From NCBI GenBank assembly GCA_964498125.1, contig CAZCGE010000047.1, positions 1 to 20,990 of the forward strand: a stretch of 20,990 nucleotides of DNA, written 5' to 3'. This document shows positions 14,533 to 20,990 of this stretch, in pieces. Both the position numbers and the translations under genes were made by a program. Source of the DNA: CAMDBL01 sp964498125. GTDB lineage: Bacteria; Pseudomonadota; Alphaproteobacteria; Rhizobiales; Hyphomicrobiaceae. The notes under the pieces are model-generated. The model was given only the letters and a program-made list of their open reading frames with translations, was not told the origin of the DNA and ran no database searches. Each line of letters begins with the position of its first letter. The stretch's first letter is position 1.

Positions 14533-15594
14533 ATGGCCGACCCGCTGATCTCGGCAGCTATTACGCATTGGGGCGCCCGCTTCGTCGCCAACGGCGTGGC
14601 GCTGACCGACTTCGAGGACATCACCCGCGGTCTGGTCAGCTGGAATGATTGGTGTGCTGCCTGGTCGGACCGGGCTGGCATCCACGAAGTCATGGGGCGG
14701 GACGCGCTGTCGCGCGGCAAGCTGCAATCGGCGGGCGAGCACCTGCAACGCGCCGGCGTCTACTACCACTTCGCCAAATTTCTCTTCGTGCACGATCCAG
14801 GGCAGATGCAGGCAGCGCACCGCAAGGCCATCGCCTGCCGCAGCCTGGCCTTGCCGCATCTCACCCCACCCGGCGAGCGCGTCGCCATCCCATTCGAGGG
14901 CAAGCTTCTGTACGGCATCCTGCGCAAGCCAGCCGGCGTGCCGCGGCCGCCGCTGCTGATCATGTGCTGTGGCCTGGACTCCTGCAAGGAAGAGACCGAC
15001 GCCTACGAGCAGCCGTTCCTGCAGCGCGGCATCGCCACCCTGGTCTTCGACGGCCCCGGGCAGGGCGAGGGCGAGGCCGATTGGCCGATCCGCGGCAACT
15101 ACGAGACCGTCGTCGCCGCGGTGGTCGCCTACGCACGCTCGCGCGCCGACCTCGATGCCGACAGGCTCGGGCTGTGGGGCGTCAGCCTGGGCGGCTATTA
15201 TGCCCCGCGCGCCGCGGCCTTCATCGACGCCTTTAAGGGCTGCATTGCTCTGTCTGGCCCCTATGACTGGAGCGAAGCATGGGACTCGCTGCCAGATCTG
15301 ACGCGCGAAACATTCCGTTGCCGGTCCAAGAGCGCGACGCCCGAGGCCGCACGCCAGGTGGCTGGAACGCTGTCGCTGCAGGGAATTGCCGGCAACATCG
15401 GCTGCCCGCTGTTCATCGTCGCCGGCAAACTCGACCGCGTCGTACCCTGGCAGCATGCCGAGAGGCTTGCGCGCGAGGCCGGCGGGCCGGTCGAGTTCGT
15501 GTTGCTTGAGGACGCCAATCACGTCGCCAATAACCGCACCTACCGCTGGCGCCTGCAGGCTGCCGACTGGATGGCCGACCGGCTGTCCGGCTGA
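14533..15594 (+). CDS. Alpha/beta hydrolase with helical N-terminal domain (2,6-dihydropseudooxynicotine hydrolase / FrsA-like)
   Basis: This 353-residue hydrolase has an all-helical N-terminal part (residues 1-110) that typically caps the active site in this branch. The hydrolase core follows: CCGLDSCKEE (oxyanion strand), FDGPGQGEGE, the nucleophile elbow GVSLGG (Ser218), the acid in GKLDRVVP (Asp301) and the base in DANHVANN (His330). Length and motif spacing resemble C-C bond hydrolases such as dihydropseudooxynicotine hydrolase, recalled from memory. The substrate is unknown. A GGGGAG box 6 nt before the ATG supports the start. It sits alone between two long non-coding stretches. Confidence 0.9.
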   Translation: MADPLISAAITHWGARFVANGVALTDFEDITRGLVSWNDWCAAWSDRAGIHEVMGRDALSRGKLQSAGEHLQRAGVYYHFAKFLFVHDPGQMQAAHRKAIACRSLALPHLTPPGERVAIPFEGKLLYGILRKPAGVPRPPLLIMCCGLDSCKEETDAYEQPFLQRGIATLVFDGPGQGEGEADWPIRGNYETVVAAVVAYARSRADLDADRLGLWGVSLGGYYAPRAAAFIDAFKGCIALSGPYDWSEAWDSLPDLTRETFRCRSKSATPEAARQVAGTLSLQGIAGNIGCPLFIVAGKLDRVVPWQHAERLAREAGGPVEFVLLEDANHVANNRTYRWRLQAADWMADRLSG

Positions 15595-16013
15595 ACTCCC
15601 GGCCCGCCATCCCTGCGCAGCGCCCTTGCCATGCAGCCCCGGCGCGGGCCGATGACCATTGCGTACCGGCACACTACTCACTCACATTTTTCGTCGACCG
15701 CGACGGTGCGGGCCTTAGCGTTTCAACATCGGTTGCGAACAGAGCCACATTATTTGGTAACCCTCATTTGGCCAACGCCGACATAAGAAACGCCTCGGCG
15801 CACCCATGACCGCAACGTCATTGCGCTATTTCAGACCGCCTTTTAATGCACGGTATTCTAACTAAATACCGATGAATTGACACCCAGCCTTGGTTCTAGT
15901 TTGGTGGAATGCTCGGTGTTCGCATAAGCCGCGGCGCCAACTTTTGCAGCAGACGGGGTCGCCATCTTCTCTAGACGGATAGACCTCCGACGCACCAAAC
16001 AGATGTGTGGGGC
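15595..16013. other. Non-coding, relatively AT-rich region upstream of the RTX-like gene
   Basis: This 419-nt gap contains no convincing gene. A TTGACA hexamer is at 15877-15882, but the matching -10 position (near 15900) is poor. An imperfect operator-like inverted repeat GGTATT-N7-AATACC spans 15852-15870. A minus-strand frame across 15858-16154 mirrors the His-rich start of the next gene and is probably not real. Confidence 0.5.
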
Positions 16014-18608
16014 ATGGCCAGATTTATAAGACATGGGCGTTTCGTCTTGGATCATGAAGCCCATTCGGGCCGGGGGCCGCATTCGGGGCATTCCGACGCA
16101 TCCTGGCACAGTGAACTTCGCCATCACTGGGAGCACCATTCGAGCCACCACCACTCACATCACAATTGGCATCACCATTGGCATCACCACCGGCCACATC
16201 CCCACACCACGCCAACGCCGCCGCCGCCGACTTCCACGCCTCCGCCACTTGCGCCGATTTCGCCGGTCAATGACGTTGCCATGGTGGCCGAGGACGCCAT
16301 GGCCACCGGCAATGTCCTGGCCAACGATGGTGCTGGCACGGGCGACGTCCTGACGGTCACCGGATGGAGCGGCGGCGCGCTTGGCACACCCATGGCCATC
16401 GCCGATCTGCAAAATGCCAGCATCATGATGAACGCGAGTGGTGCGTTCACGATCGATGCGTCGGCTGCCGATGCGCTGGCGGCCGGTGAATCCGTAAGCC
16501 GAACCTTTACCTATGACATGCTGCGGACCAACGTCGCCGGCACGTCGACACATGCCGTCTCGTTGACGATCACCATCACCGGCACCAACGATGCGCCAGT
16601 GATCACCGGCGAGACGTTCACGGCGCAGGTGGAGGAGCTTGGCGGCAACGTCGACACGGGATCGATCAGCACCAGCGGCACGTTGACATTCGATGATGCG
16701 GATCTGACTGATGCGCACAGCCTGGCATTTGCCGCGGTTGGAACGACGCTGGGCACCCTCTCGGCGCTGTCGATCGTCGATGGGGCGACCGGCGCCGGCG
16801 ATGGCACGATATCCTGGACGTATACGGTCGATGCCGCCGATGTGGCCTACCTGGCGGCTGGCGAGACGCGTGTCGAGGAATTCACCGTCACGGTATGGGA
16901 CGATGACGGCGCGCCGCTGTCCGATAGCGCCACGGTGCGGGTCGCCATCACCGGGGGCAACGACGGCCCGGTGGCGTTGGCCGACCTCGCGGCTGCGGCC
17001 GAGGATACCAGCGTGATACTGTTGGCCAGCGATCTGCTTGCCAATGATGGCGATGTGGACGGCGATGTGCTGACCATCGTCTCGGTGCAAAACGCGGTTG
17101 GTGGCTCGGTGACCCTCGACGCTCAGGGCAATGTCGTCTTCACCCCGGCGCCAGACTTCAATGGCCCCGCGTCATTCACCTACACGGTGCGCGATGCATG
17201 GGGAGCGACGGCAACCACCGAGGTGGCCGTCACCGTCGCGCCGGTCAACGACGCACCGCAATTCGCCGTACCCGCCGTCAATGTCACGACGCTAGAGGAT
17301 ACCGCGGTCTCCGGGCAGGCGATCGCCACCGACGTCGATGGCGATGCGCAAACGTACGCACTCGGAGCGACGGTTCCAACGCGTGGCAGCGTCACCGTCA
17401 ACGGCAACGGCTCCTGGGTCTACACCCCGTCCGGCAACGCCAATGGCGCCGATAGCTTCACCATCATTGCCAGCGATGGGCACGGCGGCGCGGCGCCGAT
17501 CACGGTGAACTTGACCATCACGCCCGTCAATGATGCACCAGTCGCGGCCGCCGACAGCGGCTTTGCGACCACCGGCGACGTCCTGCTGGCCATCACCGCA
17601 GCCGCGCTTCTCGCCAACGACAGGGACGTCGACGGCGATACCCTCACGATCCAATCGGTGCAGGCGAGCCTTGGCGGCACCGCGGTCATCAACGCCCGGG
17701 GCGACGTGTCCTTCACGCCGATCGAGGGCTACATTGGCCCCGCCTCGTTCCAGTACACCATGACCGACGGCGCTGGCGGCTCGTCCACCGCGAACGTAAC
17801 GCTGACTGTCAATCCGACCCCGGGCACAATCCTTGGCACCACTGGCGCCAACTCCATCACGGGCACGACTGGCAACGATGTCATCAACGCGCTCGATGGC
17901 AACGACACGGTCAACGGCGCGGCCGGCATCGACACACTCTATGGCGGACTGGGCAACGACACCCTCAACGGAGGCGCCGGCGCCGATAGCTACGTCTATC
18001 GCTCGGGCGATGGCAGTGATTTCATCGACGAGAGCAGCCGCTCGACGGCTGAGGTCGACGTCCTGCGATTCGTCGGCCTGAATGCCTCGGACCTGACCTT
18101 CAGTCACCGGACGGGCGGCAATGACCTGCTGATCAAGATCAACGCCACGGGCGTGACCATCGAGGTCGATGAGCAGTTCTTCTCGACATTGACCGCATTC
18201 GGTGTCGAGCAGATCCAATTCGCCGATGGATCGACATGGAATCTGGCGCGCATCATCGCCGAGGCGCACTACCGCGGTACGGCCGCCAATGAAACGCTGG
18301 TCGGCTCCGACTTCGGCGACACGATCGATGGCGATGGCGGCGCCGACACCTTGACAGGTGGCGTGGGCGCCGACATCTTCGTCTTTGGCGCCGGAGATGG
18401 GAAAGATGTGATCACGGATCTGGCTATCGCCAGCGACAAGATCAAGCTGTCGCTGGGAACGCAGTTCGACAGCTTCGCCGAGGTCAGCGCAGCCGCGGCG
18501 CAAGTCGGCGCCAATACGGTCATCACGTTCGACGCCGACACCAGCCTGACGCTGCAAAATATCCAAACAACGGCGCTGATCGTCGATCATTTCATCTTCG
18601 CCGCTTGA
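16014..18608 (+). CDS. Large secreted VCBS/cadherin-like repeat protein with RTX repeats and a His/Trp-rich N-terminus
   Basis: This 864-residue acidic protein has no N-terminal signal peptide, as expected for type I secretion. Residues 31-64 hold 18 histidines in 34, with NWHHHWHHH, followed by a Pro/Thr linker (65-83). A repeat region (about 85-600) has recurring NDAPV or NDGPV junctions, LLANDGDVDGD and FTYTVRD segments, typical of VCBS, Big and cadherin-like calcium-binding domains. RTX-type nonapeptides follow (GNDVINALDGND, GGLGNDTLNGGAGAD at about 619-658; GGADTLTGGVGAD at 775-787). The C-terminus ends in aliphatic residues plus DHFIFAA. The ATG at 16014 has GGGG upstream; a GTG at 16005 in frame is an alternative. 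It is probably an adhesin or biofilm protein. No secretion genes are in the window. Confidence 0.88.
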   Translation: MARFIRHGRFVLDHEAHSGRGPHSGHSDASWHSELRHHWEHHSSHHHSHHNWHHHWHHHRPHPHTTPTPPPPTSTPPPLAPISPVNDVAMVAEDAMATGNVLANDGAGTGDVLTVTGWSGGALGTPMAIADLQNASIMMNASGAFTIDASAADALAAGESVSRTFTYDMLRTNVAGTSTHAVSLTITITGTNDAPVITGETFTAQVEELGGNVDTGSISTSGTLTFDDADLTDAHSLAFAAVGTTLGTLSALSIVDGATGAGDGTISWTYTVDAADVAYLAAGETRVEEFTVTVWDDDGAPLSDSATVRVAITGGNDGPVALADLAAAAEDTSVILLASDLLANDGDVDGDVLTIVSVQNAVGGSVTLDAQGNVVFTPAPDFNGPASFTYTVRDAWGATATTEVAVTVAPVNDAPQFAVPAVNVTTLEDTAVSGQAIATDVDGDAQTYALGATVPTRGSVTVNGNGSWVYTPSGNANGADSFTIIASDGHGGAAPITVNLTITPVNDAPVAAADSGFATTGDVLLAITAAALLANDRDVDGDTLTIQSVQASLGGTAVINARGDVSFTPIEGYIGPASFQYTMTDGAGGSSTANVTLTVNPTPGTILGTTGANSITGTTGNDVINALDGNDTVNGAAGIDTLYGGLGNDTLNGGAGADSYVYRSGDGSDFIDESSRSTAEVDVLRFVGLNASDLTFSHRTGGNDLLIKINATGVTIEVDEQFFSTLTAFGVEQIQFADGSTWNLARIIAEAHYRGTAANETLVGSDFGDTIDGDGGADTLTGGVGADIFVFGAGDGKDVITDLAIASDKIKLSLGTQFDSFAEVSAAAAQVGANTVITFDADTSLTLQNIQTTALIVDHFIFAA
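16104..16205 (+). repeat. Histidine-codon-rich, internally repetitive segment of the RTX-like gene
   Basis: This stretch is dominated by CAC/CAT codons with a repeated TTGGCATCACCA unit (WHHH twice). It encodes the His/Trp-rich head, a probable Zn, Ni or Cu binding patch. The repetitive DNA could expand or contract by slippage. Confidence 0.7.
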
Positions 18609-18630
18609 GGGCGGCGCACGACCGCCGCCC
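18609..18630 (+). terminator. Candidate terminator hairpin after the RTX-like gene
   Basis: GGGCGGCG at 18609-18616 and CGCCGCCC at 18623-18630 form an 8-bp GC-rich stem with a 6-nt loop. It starts immediately after the TGA stop. There is no T-tract behind it, so termination strength is uncertain. Confidence 0.5.
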
Positions 18631-18975
18631 CGATGCGATTGGCGGCTACACTGATCCCTTCATACAGTACCCGCTATTCTCGGCGCGGCGAGCGCTCTTG
18701 CGCGCGTCGAGCGGTATGCATGCTGCAGCATGACGCACCGAAGGGCCCTCAAGCGGCGAGGCAGACGATGGTGGTTGCGGGGACATTCTGCCCTACCCGC
18801 CAGTTCGGAAGGCCGACAGCACAGGCGCGATCGAGCCCGCGTGTGCCGATCGCGATTGGCCAACAGCCGCCAAGCAATCGCCAAGCAACCGGTGGTGCGG
18901 CGGCGAAAGCCTGGTTAGGATGGCGCCATGGTGTCACAATGCCCGCGGAGGCAGCACAAGCACAGGGAGATCCAC
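18631..18975. other. Non-coding region upstream of the second TctC gene
   Basis: About 345 nt hold no recognisable gene. A perfect 14-bp palindrome CATGCTGCAGCATG lies at 18719-18732 and could be an operator. Frames across the region (for example 18633-19223) are arginine-rich and overlap the TctC gene, so they are not supported. An AGGGAGAT box lies just before the TctC start. Confidence 0.5.
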
Positions 18976-19926
18976 ATGCGCCTGTTGCACGCACTCGCCG
19001 TTGCACTCTTCGCACTTGCCGGCCATGCCGCTTCGGCTTCGGCTCAGGGCCAGTATCCTTCGCAGATGGTCAGGATCGTCGTGCCGTTCGGCGCCGGCAG
19101 CCAAACCGACCTGCTGGCGCGCGTCTTCGCCGACAAGCTCGCCACGCTGTGGAAGGCGCAGGTGATCGTCGAGAACAAGCCCGGCATCGCCGGCACGGCG
19201 AGCGTCGCCAAGGCGACCCCTGATGGCCACACGATCATCCTCACCGGCAATGGCCACACCATCATCAGCGCACTGAATAAATCACTCAATTTCGATCCGG
19301 TGAAGGATTTCACCGCGGTGACCAAGCTGGCCGTCATCCCCGGCATCCTGGTTGCGCCGGCGAACGGTGCTGCATCGTTGCAGGCATTCATCGACCAGGC
19401 CAAGGCAGAGCCGGGCAAGCTCAATTATGCCTCGGCGGGCCTTGGCAGCGTATCCAGCACCGGCATCGAGTTGCTCAAATCCCTCGCCGGCATCAACGTG
19501 GTGCACGTGCCGTTTCCAGGTCTTGCCGGCTCGCATACGGCAACCATCCGCGGCGATACCCAGCTGACGCTGACGTTTTACAGCGCGGCGGGCGATCTGG
19601 TGGACTCCGGCCAATTGAAGCCCCTCGCCGTGACGCCGAGGAAGCGGCTCGCCAACCTGCCCAACGTGCCGACCGTCGCCGAGGCCGGCGTTGCCGACTA
19701 CGAATACGACCCATGGTTCGGCATCCTGGCGCCGGCAGGCACGCCGCAGCCGATCGTGGAAAAGATCGCCAGGGACATCGCCGAGGTTGCCAAGACCTCG
19801 GACGTCACCGAGCGGTTCGCCAAGCTCGGCGCCTTGATCGAGACCACCACGCCGGCCGAATTCGACGCATTGATCAAGCGGGACGGCGCGCGGTTCTCGA
19901 AGTTGTTTTCGGCGCCGGCCCAATAG
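18976..19926 (+). CDS. Tripartite tricarboxylate transporter substrate-binding protein (Bug/TctC family), Sec signal
   Basis: This 316-residue periplasmic protein starts with a Sec signal peptide MRLLHALAVALFALAGHAAS, cleaved probably near SASAQ (residue 25). The mature part has QYPSQMVRIVVPFGAGSQTD, VENKPGIAGTASVAKATPDG, a VHVPFPGLAGSHTATIRGD segment and NLPNVPTVAEAGV, in Bug/TctC order. Unlike the first TctC in this window it uses Sec rather than Tat. The ATG at 18976 is set by the signal peptide and the AGGGAGAT box 4-5 nt upstream; 16 open codons precede it. No membrane subunits are nearby, so it is an orphan binding protein, perhaps for an organic acid used by the catabolic genes upstream. 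Confidence 0.93.
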   Translation: MRLLHALAVALFALAGHAASASAQGQYPSQMVRIVVPFGAGSQTDLLARVFADKLATLWKAQVIVENKPGIAGTASVAKATPDGHTIILTGNGHTIISALNKSLNFDPVKDFTAVTKLAVIPGILVAPANGAASLQAFIDQAKAEPGKLNYASAGLGSVSSTGIELLKSLAGINVVHVPFPGLAGSHTATIRGDTQLTLTFYSAAGDLVDSGQLKPLAVTPRKRLANLPNVPTVAEAGVADYEYDPWFGILAPAGTPQPIVEKIARDIAEVAKTSDVTERFAKLGALIETTTPAEFDALIKRDGARFSKLFSAPAQ

Positions 19927-20025
19927 CGGCCGCGTCAGGCGCCGTTGCCGGCAGGTGCGTGAGGTTGGCGGCGGTGGATGCGCGTTCGGCGATTGCCGTC
20001 ATGGTCGATGCGAGCCTGTCATTGT

Positions 20026-20044
20026 CGGGCCGGCGGCCGGCCCG
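20026..20044. repeat. Perfect 19-bp GC palindrome
   Basis: CGGGCCGGC-G-GCCGGCCCG has 9-bp arms and one central base. It lies 100 nt after the TctC stop and has no T-tract. It may be a REP fragment or a 3'-end hairpin for the TctC message. Confidence 0.6.
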
Positions 20045-20279
20045 AAAGTTGCGGCGCAGCGTAGGAGGGCGGCGGAGGGGCGGCCAAGGGCACGGCGTTG
20101 GTCCGCTTCACATCTGATCGCGATAGTAGGCGGTTCGAGGGAGTTGACGTACGTTGCGGGGCCATAAGCAGCCGAAAATAGTCCGCATGCTCCGTCGGCG
20201 TCGTGCAGAATTACAACATTTGTAACGACTGCCATGCGGCGTTGGTGATGCACGCCGACGTTGCCTAAACGGAGGGCGC

Positions 20280-20385
20280 CTAGAGCATTTTCCGCCAAAG
20301 TGGCCACCGGTTTGGCGTAGAAAATGCGACAAACAAAGGCCTAGAGCGCTTTGCCTTGATTCAATTCGAGTGGAAAGCGCTCTAG
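20280..20385 (+). repeat. 106-bp two-module palindromic repeat, copy 2
   Basis: Module A (20280-20337) starts CTAGAGCATTTTCCGCC and pairs internally with GGCGTAGAAAATGC. Module B (20341-20385) is a CTAGAGCGCTTT...AAAGCGCTCTAG palindrome with perfect 12-bp arms. A 3-nt spacer separates them. Copy 1 at 14277-14382 has the same length and modules. Similar CTAGAGC elements are, from memory, common intergenic repeats of alphaproteobacteria. Confidence 0.88.
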
Positions 20386-20795
20386 CCGGCGCGCTCGGCA
20401 TCGGCAACAATGCAGGATCGGGCGGGCCGTCGGCCCACGAGGCCTTGCGACAGGCCAGATTGACATTGCTTGCATCGCCGTGGGGGCGAGCACCGCCCGC
20501 CCGGTTGCACCGGCACGGCCAGAGTTGCTGCTGTGCTTTGGCGCGATGTGCCGCCCGATTGACAATTCGTGAAGATGCGCGATGCCGCAAGAGAGCCGAC
20601 GCATATTTATTGAATCTATTGCGCCATTCAATTTTCATGGAAAAGCAACACATTAAATGTCATTTTGATGATAACTCATTAACACATCCGTGCAAATACT
20701 TGAGCGCGAATACCTAAATGCACGCTTGTTCAGTTGCGCCCAGATCGAGTTATTCGAAACGCGCCAACGACGCCAACAACGAGAAGTTGATTCAC

Positions 20796-20888
20796 ATGAA
20801 CCAGATTCGCAATGACAGTGGCCAGGCCCACCAGCCAGCGGCGGCCGGCACCATGCCTATCCCTTTACCTCAGGCTAGCTTCGCGTGA
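20796..20888 (+). CDS. Possible 30-residue small ORF
   Basis: ATG at 20796 follows a GAGAAG purine box and opens 30 codons to a TGA at 20886-20888, starting MNQIRNDSGQAHQPAAAG. It lies after an AT-rich, promoter-like stretch. It shows no known domain and overlaps the end of a convergent partial gene, so it may be a remnant or chance frame. Confidence 0.2.
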   Translation: MNQIRNDSGQAHQPAAAGTMPIPLPQASFA

Positions 20889-20989
20889 ATTGACGGGAAC
20901 CAGCGACAGCGCCGGGTGTCATCGACGAGCTGGCGCATGGTGACGGGCGGCCGTGCGACGAGGCTCTCGATCACGCGCGCGGCGATGCG
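20870..20989 (-). CDS. 3' end of an unidentified gene entering from the right edge
   Basis: Only one minus-strand frame is open from the right edge. It gives 39 residues starting RIAARVIESLVARPPVTMRQ and ending in WFPSIHAKLA before a TGA at 20870-20872. The other two minus frames hit stops early. The amphipathic RIAARVIESLV start looks protein-like, but the family cannot be named from this fragment. Confidence 0.4.
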   Translation of the reverse strand, partial: RIAARVIESLVARPPVTMRQLVDDTRRCRWFPSIHAKLA

Positions 20990-20990
20990 G

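Larger units (their letters stand above)
19927..20869. other. About 0.94 kb of mostly non-coding DNA with repeats
   Basis: No frame here encodes a recognisable protein. Contents are a perfect 19-bp palindrome (20026-20044), the second copy of the 106-bp repeat (20280-20385), an AT-rich stretch (about 20580-20720) with an ATTGAAT/ATTCAAT inverted repeat (20609-20632), and a 30-codon mini-frame at 20796-20888. Longer arginine-rich frames (for example 20108-20653 minus) cross the repeat and are not supported. Confidence 0.6.

Noticed and set aside
14509..15681. 390-codon minus frame opposite the second hydrolase
   Set aside because: Antisense shadow; the + strand has an intact Ser-Asp-His hydrolase.
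15877..15905. TTGACA as a sigma-70 promoter for the RTX-like gene
   Set aside because: The -10 position at 17-nt spacing (near TTTGGT) does not match, so only the hexamer is noted.
16104..16205. CRISPR-like or tandem repeat array
   Set aside because: The repetition comes from histidine codons inside a reading frame, without regular repeat-spacer structure.
17292..18590. 432-codon minus frame opposite the RTX-like gene
   Set aside because: Mirror of repetitive coding DNA; the + strand shows clear VCBS and RTX repeats.
18633..19223. 196-codon + strand frame before the second TctC gene
   Set aside because: Arginine-rich, overlaps the TctC gene in another frame, and has no domain.
20108..20653. 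181-codon minus frame in the right-hand non-coding region
   Set aside because: It runs through the 106-bp repeat and has shadow-like composition with no motif.

Overview
The window is GC-rich and densely coded. Its glnB-glnA pair, divergent nnr gene, many Bug/TctC-type binding proteins and short palindromic repeats flanked by CTAG all suggest an alphaproteobacterium (Hyphomicrobiales/Reyranella-like). That placement is an inference from gene content, not a database match. No rRNA, tRNA or CRISPR array was seen.

Layout. (1) 1-1482 is accessory: the 3' end of a probable transposase, a BrnT toxin with an antitoxin that joins a BrnA-like N-terminus to a helix-turn-helix domain, and a GNAT acetyltransferase. 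(2) 1603-3658 holds a LysR regulator divergent from a Tat-type TctC binding protein. (3) 3868-4514 is a DUF433/DUF5615 antitoxin-toxin pair on the minus strand. (4) 4616-6437 is the core nitrogen module glnB-glnA on the minus strand, with a good sigma-54 promoter at 6497-6512. (5) 6775-8827 holds a VOC protein overlapping nnr (NAD(P)HX epimerase/dehydratase). nnr carries an in-frame REP-like palindromic insertion, and a second palindrome at its 3' end lets it read into the convergent histidinol-dehydrogenase-like gene. (6) 8785-13432 is a catabolic-looking group: the HisD/HpsN-type dehydrogenase, a tight three-gene operon (SCP2-like, alpha/beta hydrolase, 3-hydroxyisobutyrate-dehydrogenase-like) and a LigI-type amidohydrolase. 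(7) 13575-15594 holds a Uma2 nuclease-fold protein and a second alpha/beta hydrolase. (8) 16014-18608 is a large VCBS/cadherin-like/RTX secreted protein with a His/Trp-rich head. (9) 18976-19926 is a second TctC protein. The remaining kilobase is mostly non-coding, with repeats and the 3' end of a gene entering from the right edge.

The genes seem to work in three blocks: nitrogen assimilation (glnB-glnA under sigma-54), uptake and breakdown of small organic acids or esters (two TctC proteins, two hydrolases, two dehydrogenases, one amidohydrolase, one LysR), and accessory toxin-antitoxin genes. The most unusual material is repeat biology: a coding gene colonised by palindromic elements, and a two-module 106-bp repeat whose modules have opposite relative orientation in its two copies (14277-14382 and 20280-20385). 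I did not find a clearly new multi-gene defence or signalling system.
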